NCBI RefSeq assembly: GCF_041734735.1
Contig: NC_134887.1
Location: 29,431,370-29,495,369, forward strand
Direction: 5' to 3'
Length of the DNA stretch: 64,000 bases
Origin: Babylonia areolata
Lineage: Eukaryota > Mollusca > Gastropoda > Neogastropoda > Buccinidae
A program made the position numbers and the translations under genes. Position 1 is the first letter of the stretch. Every line of letters starts with the position of its first letter. Of the stretch, positions 1-12,948 are shown piece by piece. The notes beneath the pieces were generated by a model. That model was not told where the DNA came from and did no database searches. It was given only the letters and a program-made list of their open reading frames with translations.

Positions 1-83
1 GTCATACACGTAAAAGCCCACTCGTGTGCATACGAGTGAACGTGGGAGTTGCAGCCCACGAACGCAGAAGAAGAAGAAGAAGA
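1..83 (+). mobile_element. SINE-A1, 3' end
   Basis: Matches the conserved 3' part of family A (ACTCGTGTGCATACGAGTG, then GTTGCAGCCCACGAA and an (AAG)n tail). The rest is left of the window. Confidence 0.85.
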
Positions 84-147
84 AGACTCGTTACCTCTAG
101 GCTACCACTCCACAACACTACCTGTAACAAGCGTGTGTGGCTTGCAG

Positions 148-256
148 TGAGACGGACCCCCTGCCCAAGGAGTTTGCCGACTTCCTTCAGCAGACCTTCA
201 CTGTGGTCACCAGTGGACTGGACAGGGAGCTGTTCAAGCAGGAGGGGGCGCTCAAG
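148..256 (+). CDS. Exon 1 of window (internal exon)
   Basis: Acceptor GCTTGCAG at 140-147; the exon starts with the third base of a split codon, then reads [17 protein letters not shown] and on to GALK; donor AAG|gtagac. The upstream exon is outside the window. The acceptor-side 60 bases recur at 18493-18568. Confidence 0.82.
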
Positions 257-597
257 GTAGACCGCCTGGCTCTGTGTTTGGTAGTTAGTTATCCTCATGT
301 GTGTGTGTGTGGCTGTCTTGTGTTGGTTAGGAAGGGGAGAGTTTCAGTTTCAGTTTCTCAAGGAGGTGTCACTGCATTCGGACAAATCCATATACGCTAC
401 ACCACATCTGCTAGGCAGATGTCTGACAGCAGCATAACCCAACGTGCTTTGTCAGTCCTTGAGTGCTTGTTTATATATTTTGTGTACCTATCAGAGTGGA
501 TTTCTTTTTACATGATTTTTTTACGTAATTTTGCCAGAGGACAGCACTCTTGTTGCCATGGGTTCTTTTTCAGTGTGCCAAGTGCGTGCTGAACACG

Positions 598-628
<31 letters not shown>

Positions 629-3600
629 TAGACGCTCAGTTTGATTTTCCAGTCAAACTTGGGAGAAAGGGTGAGAGCGGGATTCAAACCCACACCCTTA
701 TGGACTCTCTGTCTTGGCAGCTGAGTGTCTTAACCATCCTGCCACCTTCCTCCTCAGGGGAGAGGAGTTGTTGGACATGGATGGTAGTTGTCCTGATGTG
801 TGTGTCTGTGTTGGTTAGGAAGGGGAGAAGAGTTGTACGTCGTGACTACCGTTTAGTTCTGTGTTGGTGATTGCTATGAAGAGCAGAGAAGTATGTGTGT
901 TAGCGTTGGTGAGGAAGGGCAGAGGAATGGCATGCCCTCATCACAGTGTGGTTGTCCCCATGTGTGTCAGCGTTAGTTAACTCACTCAGGGCGACAAGTT
1001 TTCTCCCTTGCTTTTCCCCACAGACGGCCCATTTGTAAGGGTTTGGAAAAAAATTACAAAAAATACAAAATACAGAGTAAGAAAATGAAACTTTCAGAAC
1101 TGGTTTATTATGTGTTGAGCTATTACATATAAAAAAAAATCAAATTTCTCATCTTATTTTTACTGTTTTGCCATATGTAGAAAATACTGCCAATTTTTCA
1201 CCCCTAATCACCATACCCATGCTCGCTTTCTGCATTAAATTCGCTTTCTTCTTCGTCATCATCCACCTCTTCAATGTCCGACCCTTCAGTTTGTAGCATT
1301 TCAAGTACTTCGGCAACCCTAAAACATTGCCGTCGCTGCCTTGTTCGCTTCACAACATTTTGAGAAGTGCCCGCTTTGCTAACAGGCTGGCACGCGAGCA
1401 GACGTCAGTGACTTTGTCAGCGTGTGTGCGAGACGGGCCACACATGGCAGGCTGACCAATCATACCATTCGATTGTGGAGTGACCCAGAATAGCGCACTC
1501 TGCTTGGCTAATCACAAAATCACGTGTACAGCGCGTGATGGATTTTTATTTCTTGAAAATGCTATTACATTTTATGTAGGAATGCTCATGCATTCCTTCG
1601 TCTGGAGAGAGTTAAGAATGCAAAAGGAATGGTAAGCCTCGATTACTGTGTAGTTGTCCATGTTTGTTAGTGTTGGTAAGGAAGGGCAGAGGAGTGTCAT
1701 GCCCTTATCACAGTGTGGTTGTCCCCATGTGTGACAGCGTTAGTTAAGAATGCAAAAGGAATGGTAAGCCTCGATTACTGTGTAGTTGTCCATGTTTGTT
1801 AGTGTTGGTAAGGAAGGGCAGAGGAGTGTCATGCTTTGACTACCATGACTTTGACTCTTGTGTGATAATCTTGGTTGGGAAGGGGAGAGAAATGATATAC
1901 CTTTACTACCATGTATTTGCCCTCGCGTGGTAAGGAAGAGCATCTTGTTGTCCTTGTGTGTGTCAGTGTTGTATAAGGGAGGTGAGAGAAGTGGTATGTC
2001 TTCATTATCATGTAGTTGGTGTGCGTGCGTGCTCATGTTGGTAAGATAGGGGAGGGGAGTGGTATGCACTGACGACCAAGTAGTTGTCCATTGGCAAAGG
2101 TCAAGGAGTGTCCGTATGTGTTAGTGATGGTAAAGAAAGGCAGAGGAAAGACATATCATGATGCGGCATATTGCATCATGGCTGCAGTTAGCATACATTA
2201 TTTAGATCTTGTAGAGAGTGACAGGCGCTGTAGCCAAGTGGTTAAAGCGTTGGACTTTCAATCTAGGGTCCCGGGTTCGAATCTTGGTAACGACGCCTGG
2301 TGGGTAAAGGGTGGAGATTTTTCCAGTCTCCCAGGTCAACATATATGCAGGCCTGCTTGGGCCTGAACCCCCTTCATGTGTATACACAAGCAGAAGATCA
2401 AATATGCACATTTAAAGATCCTGTAATCCATGTAAGTGTTCGTTGGGTTATGGAAACAAGAATATACCCAGCATGTACACCCCCAAAAACGGAGTATGGC
2501 TGCCTGCATGGCGGGGTAAAACTGGTCATACACGTAAAAGCCCATTCGTGTACATACGAGTGAATGTGGGAGTTGCAGCCCACGAATGAAGATCATAGTG
2601 GAGCAAAATACATCATTTTGATCAAATTGAGACAGCCAGAAGTACTTGGAAACTTTGATTGGCAATAACATGCATGAAGTTTTGGTCAAACACTTGAATT
2701 ATGATGGTTCAGTCAAATGCGCTTGAGTCCTCTCTTGGTCTCATTTGCACGTCAGTACATTGACGCGAGCTGCGTTTTCGTTGTGTCGCAGGAAAAGAAA
2801 GAGAAGGAGCTGCGAGACCCGAAGAAACGGAAGCAAAATGCGGACATCTTCAAGGTGCCGGCGCCCAGTCGTCTGAAGGCTGTCAGCACTGTGGGCACGC
2901 TCAGTTCAACTTCCTCTGTGCCCAAACCCTCGTCTGCTCAGCTGAGAGGTGTGTGTGTGTATGTGTGTGTCTGTAATTTTTTTGTGGGGGGGAGGGGTGG
3001 TGGTGTTAGAGTTTGTGCATGTTCATGTGTGAAAGTGTTGTGTGTGTGTGTGTGTTTTTAGGTGAAGAGATGTGTTTGTCATATGAGAATGTGTGTGCGT
3101 TTGGTGACAATATTCTTTTAGTGTGTTTAGTGTGTGTATGCGCTTGTTGTCTGTGTGTTTGTGTTCAAACTGGGTGAAGTGATGCATTTGGTATGTGTGT
3201 GGTGTTGGTTGACAAGAATTCCCTGGAGTGTTTGAGTGTGAATGTGTGTATCCAGGTGTGTACGTGTTGTCAGTGTGTGCATGTGTATGTTGCGTGAAGG
3301 GATACTTTAGTGTGTGTGTGTGTGTGTGTGTGTGTATGCATGTGTATGTATGTGTGGTATGTGTGTGTGTTTGTAGGGTGACAAGATGTGTTTGGTGTGT
3401 GAGAGTATATGTGTTTGTGGGTATATATATATGTGTGTGTGTGTGTGTGCGAGTGTGTTCGTGTGTATGTGTGTGTGTTGGGTGGCAAGATATGTTCGGT
3501 GTCTGAGAGTATGTGTGTTTGCAGGTATATATGTATGTGTGTAGGTGTGTGTGTGTTGGGTGACAAGATGTGTTTGGCATGTGAGAGAGAGAGAGAGAGA

Positions 3601-5714
3601 GTGTGTGTGTGTGTGTGTGTGTGCATGTGTGCATGTTCACATGTGCATGTACAATATGTCGGGCGGCGAGGAGATGTGTTTGATGTGTGAGAATCATCAC
3701 CACGTGATCGTGGATCATGCGGTGACCCCCCCACCCATCCACCCCCCACCCCCATCAACATATGTGCAGACCTGCTTGTGCCTGAACCCCCTTTGTGTGT
3801 GTATGCAAGCGGAAGATCAAATGCGCACATTAAAGATCCTGTAATCCATGTCAGCGTTCGGTGGGTTATGGAAACAAGAACATACCCAGCATGCACACCC
3901 CTGAAAATGGATTATGGCTGCCTACACGGGGTAAAAACAGTCATGCAAGTAAAAACGCACTCGTGTACATCTACAGTGTGTGATGGGTTTTGAAAGCAAA
4001 GTAGCAATGAATTTTTTACCCCCATGTTACAAAAATGGTACCTGTTTCAGGAGGCTGTCCCCGTGTAAGAGTGAACATGGGAGTTGCAGCCCACAAAGAA
4101 AGAAGAAGAAGAATAAAATATTCACATTCGCTTCCCTCCCCCCTGCAGGCATGGTCCACATGGTGCAGGGGGACCCACCCCCCTAATGGGGTCACCAGAG
4201 CGACTGCATTGGTGTGTGAGAGTGTATGTGTGTGTGTGTGTGAGTACACGTGTATGTATGATATGTCGGGTGACGTGGAGATGTGTTTGGTGCATCAGAA
4301 TTATCACCATGTGACCGTGGATCATACGATAACCCCTTTCCCAGGCATGGTCCACACGGTGCAGGGTGACCCGCCCCCCCTGTGGGGTCACCAGAGCGAC
4401 TGCATCGGCGCCGGGGTCGTCAGCCTCCTCCAGCGTGACCCTCGCAAGTTCGACCACGTGGCGGGCCGTCTCCACGGGCGACAGCTGCCCGGCAGCCTGC
4501 GGGCCTACATGTGGGCGGACGTGCTGCTCAAAGGGGAGAGGAGGCGCATGAAGGAAGTGTGAGTTGATGTTTTTGTTGTTGTTGTGGGAGTCTTGTGTGT
4601 GTGTGTGTGAGTTAGGAGGCTGTGGTGTTAGCACACGGAGACAGATGAGATCCAGAGGTGTATGCTGTGTGTTGTTTGCTGTTGGATTGTGTTCATTACG
4701 GACAGCTGAACCAGGGCAATGCAATGCAAAGCAACAACACAACATAACACAACACAACGCAATACAACGCATATCAGTGCAATGCAGTGTAGTGCAGTTC
4801 AGTACAGTACAGTGTGTGCAGTATAATACAGTACAGTGCAGTATAACAATGCAGTAAAGCACAATACTGCAAATAGTATGCAATATATATTCAGTTCAGT
4901 GCAGTACATCTTTATTCATCCATTTGGTAATTACATGTACCTCCCAATGCAATATCGTCAGTTCAATGCCATACATCTTTATTCATCTGATTGGTAATTA
5001 CATGTACCTCCCAATGCAATATAGTCAGCTCAGTGCAATACATCTTTATTCATCTGATTGGTAATTACATGTACCTCCCAATGCAATATAGTCAGCTCAG
5101 TGCAATACATCTTTATTCATCTGATTGGTAATTACATGTACCTCCCAATGCAATATTGTCAGCTCAGTGCAATACATCTTTATTCATCTGATTGGTAATT
5201 ACATGTACCTCCCAATGCAATATAGTCAGCTCAGTGCAATACATCTTTATTCATCTGATTGGTAATTACATGTACCTCCCAATGCAATATAGTCAGCTTA
5301 GTGCAATACATCTTTATTCATCCGATTGGTAATTACATGTACCTCCCAATGCAATATAGTCAGCTTAGTGCAATACATCTTTATTCGTCTGGTAATTACA
5401 TGTACCTCCCAATGTAATATTGTCAGCTCAGTGCAATACATCTTTATTCATACGTTTGGAAATTACATGTACCTGCAAAGGCTTGTCACTCACACCACAC
5501 ATTCTCTCAGCCCACAGCCAAGTGCAGCATACACATGAACATGACAAACAAATCTGTCCGTGCAGAGTAGACCTGAATGGGACAGGAACAAGGGGTATTT
5601 GACAATTAAGAAAAAGGCACAGTTATGTTGCTGCCAAGCAAAACAAGAGCAGACAATAAAAATCCATTGACATTTATTTAGTGAAAAAGTCCACACATGT
5701 TGTTCATGTGTGTG

Positions 5715-5746
<32 letters not shown>

Positions 5747-7251
5747 CTTGCTGCCCACAGGTACGCAGAGAAGGTTGTGCGTGAGAGGTTCGCCCGGGCA
5801 GTGACCCGCGGCCTGACGGAGCTGAAGATCAAGAAACCCACGCTGTCCCCGATCAACGGGCTGATCCAGAACGCCGTCATTGAGGTACGGTGATTGTTGT
5901 TTTTGCACCACCTGTCTGTACTGAAATGGTTGGTTCTCTTGACGGGTCAGTGCTGATTGGTACGATTTGTCGAACTGTTACTACTGGCAAGGTTGCAGGA
6001 CCACCATCATCACCACAGTGGCAGCAGCATGCGCGCTGTGTAGATAGCTACTCAGCCAAAACACACAACACCCCCCGCACCCTTCCCGTTGTGTATTTCG
6101 CCGACTAGGCTCCTACAACGTACCCCATCAGAGTGCTGTTGCAGCAGTTGTTGTGGTTGTAAAGATGATGATGGCCGACAACAGCAAGTATCAACAGTTG
6201 TTGTATTGATTAATGATGATGATAGTAATAATGATGACCAGTGATAATTATGATGAAGTTTTTTTTTTCATATGCTTTTATTTTTATTATTATTATTACC
6301 ATCATTGTTCTTAAAAAAAAAAAAATATTGTAAGTTGATAATTATGATACTAAAATGATGTAGATGATGGATGCAAAGGCAGCATGATTGAAGCATTGTA
6401 CTTCAAATCCAAGGGTCTGGGATTCGATCCCAGTGTCAGTGCCTTGTGTGATAAGGGTCTGTTAAAAAAAAAAAAAAAAAAAAATCCACTAACATAGTAA
6501 AATAAGTACAGTTTCAGACAGAAAAAAAAAGAAGAAAAAAAGGGTGGCACGGCACAGTGCAAAAAAACAACCAAAAACGTTTACAGACAGAAGAAAAAAG
6601 GAAAAACAATATGGATAGTGTTGCACTATATTAACACACTCTCCCCGGGGGAGAGCAGTGTGAATTTCACACAGAGAAGTCTGTTTTGACAAAAGGGAAA
6701 ATAATCAATGCATTACAATACAGTACTGTTCAGTACAATACTGTACAACAAAACACAATACAACACAACACACTGACCATGTGTGTTCATACAAGTAGCA
6801 CGTGGCGTGACACTCCAGAGAGTGGGCCGCTGTTCTTTCTCTGTCTCTGGACCTTGCACTTGGAGTGAGCTCCCTATTTCGTTTCGTCAAACCTCTGCAT
6901 TCAACTCTTTCAAGTCTGGCCTTAGCCCTTTCACAGCCATTCGATTTGGATTGCTGAGAAAAAACACAGACAAGATGGTACCAACGAATAGCTGGGGATT
7001 CCCCTGTAATGTGTAGAAAATATGTCCTATCCTACCACCAAGAATTAACATAACAGACCCATGATCTGGTTGCATTTGAGTGACATGAGTGCTGTACCTA
7101 GCTGGTGCTGAAGTGCGGCGTTGGTGATGTAAGAGTTTGAGACCCACCTCTTCCCAAAATGGGCACCTTCCCCTCCCTGCCCCTGCTCAGAAGATTAGTG
7201 TATATCAGCCCGTGTATGCATGCGTGCGTAAGCTGGTGCATGCGTGCGTGC

Positions 7252-7290
<39 letters not shown>

Positions 7291-8040
7291 TGAGTTATAA
7301 TCCATGCTATTTTTTTTGGTTTCGTGATTAACTCTTGCTGTTGTAGTTGTTGTTGTTGTTACTGTCTACACCGAGTGTCCGTACCGATTTTTTTTTTTCT
7401 TTCCTTTTTCATCTTTTGTGCGTGTGTGTGGGTGTGTGTGTTTGTGTGTGAGGGAGGGCATGGTGTAAAGAAGCTTCCAGCTTATCCAGTTTACCCTCAA
7501 TAAAACATTTGTTCATTGTTCATTGTTCCCTCCCGCTGCTTCTTCCAGGTCAACACTTTCTTCTTCTTTCTAATCACATATGTTAATCAGTTTTTGTGGT
7601 TTTCGTCTCTGTAATTTAGTCACGTATGCATGTGATTGACTTGTGGTGTGTTCAGCACTTTTGATTTGTCTCTACACAATGAATCAGTGCTATATGAATA
7701 CTTTTTGTTATTATTATTATTGTTATTGTTATCATTATGTTGATATTTAATGTGTCTGGGCGTGTGCTTGTGTGTGTGTGTGCTGGTGCGTGCGCGTGCA
7801 TGTGTGTGTGTGTTTATGAAATGTGTGTTTTATTGAATGTATTTCATTTTAATCTAAGCATTATTTATTTGATATTTTTATATTGTTTGATAGATTATGC
7901 CTTTTTATTCTCAACTGTGAATGCATTGCATTAACAAAGGGCTGTTGTAATATTTTTATGCTACGTTTATATCTACCTGGCTGATGCAAGGTGTTTTGAG
8001 CAGCATTAGTACTGGATATCGTGCCACTGAAAAGTTATGA

Positions 8041-8075
<35 letters not shown>

Positions 8076-9548
8076 GATTCTTCTCTTCTTCGTTCATGGG
8101 CTGCTACTCCCATGTCCACCCATATGAACACGAGTGGGCTTTTAAGTGTATGACCATTTTAACCAGGCCATGTAGGCAGCCATACTCCATTTTCAGGGGT
8201 GTGCATGTTGGGTATTTTCTTGTTTCCATAACCCACCGAAGGCTGACATGGATTACAGGATCTTTAACATGCGTATTTGATCTTCTGCTTGCGTATACAC
8301 ATGAAGGGGATTCAGGCACTAGCAAGTCTGCACATATGTTCACCTGGGAGATCAGGAAAATCTCCACCCTTTACCCACCAGGCGCCTTCGCCATGATTCG
8401 AACCGGGGACCCTCAGATTGAAAGTCCAACCCTTTAACCACTCGGCTGTTGCGCCCGTCATTATGATGATGATGATTATTCTGCTTTGTCGCACAACAGA
8501 CGTACAGCAAGACGGTGAGCATGATCCCTTACAAGCACATCAACCACGTGAAGGAGGCGGCCCGGGCACTGAACGTGCTGTACGTCTTTGACCGCAGCTA
8601 CGAGCCCTACCTGGTCTTCTGGCTCTTCCCCTTGCAGATCGCCTTCAGGGACCGCGACCAGCAGGCCGCCGATCAGGGTGAGGGAGAATCCGGAATCAGA
8701 ATCTGTTTTAATTGTCAGTCAAACCTTGACAAGGTTTATAAGATAACACATAAGCAGTCGCGCACACGCACACACCAAGAAAAAAAGGTCGGTGAAAAAT
8801 GAATAGAACAAGAAAATTCAGCGACTTCTCCATGCGACGACGTTTTTTGGCAACAGATGTAAAGAAACTATCCCAAAATGCCTACTAGTTTATTTTCTGG
8901 GATGACTTGACTGGGTTACTTTAATGAGTATGTGTGTGTGTGGGGAGGATGGGGGGAGGGGGTGCGAGGTTTAGTAGTGGGAATGTGGGTGTGTTGTGTG
9001 GGTGCATGTTTGTGGGTGTGGGTTGGTGTGCATGTTTGTATGTGGGTGCGTTGTGGGTGTGTTATGTGTGGTGTGTATGTGTGTGTGAGTGTATTAGGGG
9101 ATTGGTGTCAGTGTGTGTGTTGTGTTTGTGGAGCATATTTTGTGTGTGTGTGTGTATGTGTGTGTGTGTGTGTGTGTGTACTATGTGGCCACGAGACTGG
9201 CATGGGGTACGGTGGGAGGGTGGGGTGTGTGTGTGTATGTGTTGTGTTGGAGTGTGTTTATGGGGTGTGGGTATGTATGTGTGGAGGGGATGGGTTGGGG
9301 GCTTGTGGCTGTGTGTGTTGTGTGTGTGTGTGTGTGTGTAGTGTTTTTTGAGTGTATTTTGTGTGTGTGTATGTGTACCATGTGGCCTTGATATTGACAT
9401 GAGGAGGGGGTTGAATGTATGTGTAGGGGATGTGGGTGTGGAGGAGGGGGGGTGTTGTGTGTGTGTATGAATGTGTGGTGTTTATGGAGAGTATTGTGTG
9501 TATGTGTGTGTGTGTACCATGTGACCCAGACCTGATGTGAGGTGTGTG

Positions 9549-9585
<37 letters not shown>

Positions 9586-9776
9586 ATGTGGCCTCGATAT
9601 TGACATGAGGTGTGTGTAGAAGGCGTTGGATGTATGTGTTATGGATGTTGGTGTGGAGAAGGTGGTGGTGGTGGTGGTGGGTGGGGGTGGGGGGGGTTGT
9701 TGTGTGTGGTGTGTATAGCATGTATTTTGTGTGTAAGTGCATATGTGTGGCCAGACCTGACTTGAGGTTTGTGTGC

Positions 9777-9808
<32 letters not shown>

Positions 9809-12295
9809 CTCTGTGTGTGTGTGCTCCGTGTGTGTGTGTGTGCATGTGCAGGGGAGCACGTGTTGGAGCTGGCCATGTACCTGGACCTGCTGAATGCCAG
9901 CTGCTTCCCCACCTGGCCCCAGGTGTTCGCCGTCGCCGAGTGCGTCATGCAGCGACTGCAGGAGGACGACCCAGAGTTCCACGACCACCTGAAGCACATC
10001 GCCACCATCAACGTTCAGGGCAGTCCCAAGGTACTACGTTCTACAGATTTTATTCTTCTTCGTCTTCGTTCATTGGCTGCAACTCCCACGTTCACTCGTA
10101 TGTAAACAAGTGGGCTTTTACGTGTATGACTGTTTCTACCATGCCATATAGGCAGCCATGCTCCATTTTCGGAGGTGTGCATGCTGGGTATGTTCTTGCT
10201 TCCATAACCCACCGAACGCTAACATGGATTACAGGATCTTTGACGTGTGTATTTGATCTTCTGCTTGCGTATACACACAAAGGGGGTACATGTACATGTG
10301 CGTATGTGTGTTTGCGCATGCATTCATGTGTACATGTACATGTGTGTGTGTGTGTGTATGCGTGCATTCATCTGTACTTGTATATATATTCATGTACATA
10401 TGTGTGTCTGTGTGTGAGCAGGAGTTCCTGATCCAGATGATCCACCAGGAGCGGGAGAAGGCAGAGGAGCTGATGCAGACGGGTCACAGCACCGCCCGCA
10501 GCACTGACTCGGCATCATGGCAGCTGCTGGCTGACCCCCTCATCTTCCTCCGCCGCTGGATCGGAGAGGTCAGAGAGAGAGAGTATTGGACAGGCTTAAT
10601 GATGGGAGCCGTGATTATTTGTTTTGTTTGTCAAGTGCTCTTCTTTTTTTTTAAACTTTAAAAAAAATTTTTTTAGTGTCTTCTTACGAAGTTTCTGTGT
10701 TCCTGTGTCTTTGTTATCATTTTTTTTTGGGGGGGGAAGTTGTGCGTGCTGGGTATGTTTTTTGTTTGTTTGTTTCCATAACCCATCAAACTCTTGGCTT
10801 GAATTTTCTGTGTTCATATGCCTTTCTTCTCCATTTTTTGGGGTGTGTGTGCATGCTGTTTATGTTTCTTTTTTGTTTCTATAACCAACCGAAAGCTGAC
10901 ATGAATCTTCTGTGTTTATATGACTCTGTTCTTTTTTTCTTCTGTTCCACCATATTTTCTCCCCCTCCACTAGACCTTGCGTGGTGGTCTGGATGCTAGT
11001 CATTCGGATGAGACGATAAACCGAGGTCCTGTGTGCAGCATGCACTTAGCGCACGTAAAAGAACCCACGGCAACAAAAGGGTTGTTCCTGGCAAAATTTT
11101 TTAGAAAAATCCACTTCGATAGGAAAAACAAATAAAACTGCACGCAGGAAAAAAAAAGGGGGTGGTGCTGTAAGTGTAGCGACGCGCTCTCCCTGGGGAG
11201 AGTAGCCCGAATTTCACACAGAGAAATCTGTTGTGATAAAAAGAGAAGTACAATACAGTACAATACAGTATAAACGGCACTTGTCATTGATTGATTGTAA
11301 ATGTGGGAGGAAGGTGGCAGAATGGTAAAGATGCTCAGCTGCCAAAACGGAGAGTCTGTGAGGGTCTGGGTTCGAATTCCGCTCTCACCCTTTCTCCCGA
11401 GTTTGACTGGAAAATCAAAGTGAGCGTCTAGTCACTTTCTCCCGAGTTTGACTGGAAAATCAAACTGAGCGTCTAGTCACTAAACTGAGCGTCTAGTCAC
11501 TTTCAAACTGAGCGTCTAGTCACTTTCTCCCTAGTTTGACTGGAAAATCAAAGTGAGCGTCTAGTCACTTTCTGCCTAGTTTGACTGGAAAATCAAACTG
11601 AGCGTCTAGTCACTTTCTCCCTAGTTTGACTGGAAAATCAAAGTGAGCGTCTAGTCACTTTCTGCCTAGTTTGACTGGAAAGTCAAACTGAGCGTCTAGT
11701 CACTTTCTCCCTAGTTTGACTGGAAAATCAAACTGAGCGTCTAGTCACTTTCTCCCTAGTTTGACTGGAAAGTCAAACTGAGCGTCTAGTCACTTTCTCC
11801 CTAGTTTGACTGGAAAATCAAACTGAGCGTCTAGTCACTTTCTCCCTAGTTTGACTGGAAAATCAAACTGAGCGTCTAGTCACTCGTATGAGACAATAAT
11901 AAATGGAGGTCCTGTGTGCAGCATGCACTTGGCACACTGAAAAAGAACCCACGGCACCAAGAGTGTTGTCCCCTGGCAAAATTAAGCAGAAGAAATCCGC
12001 TCTGATAGGTTCACAAATATAATTATATGCATGCACTCAAGGCCTGACTAAGCGCGTTGGGTTATGCTGCTGGTCAGGCATCCGCCTTGCAGATGTGTCG
12101 TAGCGTATATCGATTTGTCGGAACACGGTGACGTCTCCTTGAGAAACTGAAACTGTAATTGAAATTTAAAAAAATCTTTTTTGTGTACTTTTTCTTACAC
12201 ATGAAGGTTAGTGGTGGCTGTCTGTGTGTGTGTTGTGCAGAGTTTTGTGAGCGTGCTGCTTTAGCTTACCGTTTGTTACACGTGAGGGGTGGTGG

Positions 12296-12339
<44 letters not shown>

Positions 12340-12395
12340 GGTATTGTGAGTGTGCTGCTTTCGCTTACCGTTTGTTACATGTGAGGGGTGGTGGC

Positions 12396-12430
<35 letters not shown>

Positions 12431-12566
12431 AGGGTTTTGTGAGCGTGCTGTCTTAGCCTACCATTTGTTACATGTGAGGGGTGGTGGCTGTGTGTGTGTG
12501 TGTTTGTGCAGGGTTTTGTGAGTGTGCTGTTTTAGCCAACTGTTTGTTATACGTGAGATTTGGTGG

Positions 12567-12606
<40 letters not shown>

Positions 12607-12901
12607 GGTTTTGTGAGTGTGCTGCTTTAGCCTACTGTTTGTTACATGTGAGGGGTGGTGGCTGTGTGTGTGTGTTTGTGCAGGGTTTTGTGAGTGTGCT
12701 GCTTTAGCTTACTGTTTGTTACATGTGAGGGGTGGTGTGTGTGTGTGTGTGTGTGTGTGCGCAGGGTTTTGTGAGCGTGCTGTCTTAGCCTACCATTTGT
12801 TACACGTGAGGGTTGGTGGCTGTGTGTGTGTGTGTGTTGTGCAGTGTATTGTGAGTGTGCTGCTTTAGCTTACTGTTTGTTACAAATGAGGGTTGATGTG
12901 G

Positions 12902-12948
<47 letters not shown>

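Noticed and set aside
2226-2300. tRNA genes at SINE heads (also 17640, 33378, 36310, 45066)
   Set aside because: A and B boxes are present, but no complete cloverleaf with acceptor stem is seen, and each is joined to a conserved SINE body.
2091-2366. Small ORFs across SINE-A copies repeated in the window
   Set aside because: The same protein fragments appear at every SINE-A copy; they are non-coding repeats.
3023-3896. Long His/Thr-rich or Cys/Val-rich open frames in TG/CA tracts (also 8932-10011, 16027-16611, 43330-44250, 45629-46172)
   Set aside because: They are translations of dinucleotide repeats in introns, open in several frames at once, with no splice logic or composition of the neighbouring exons.
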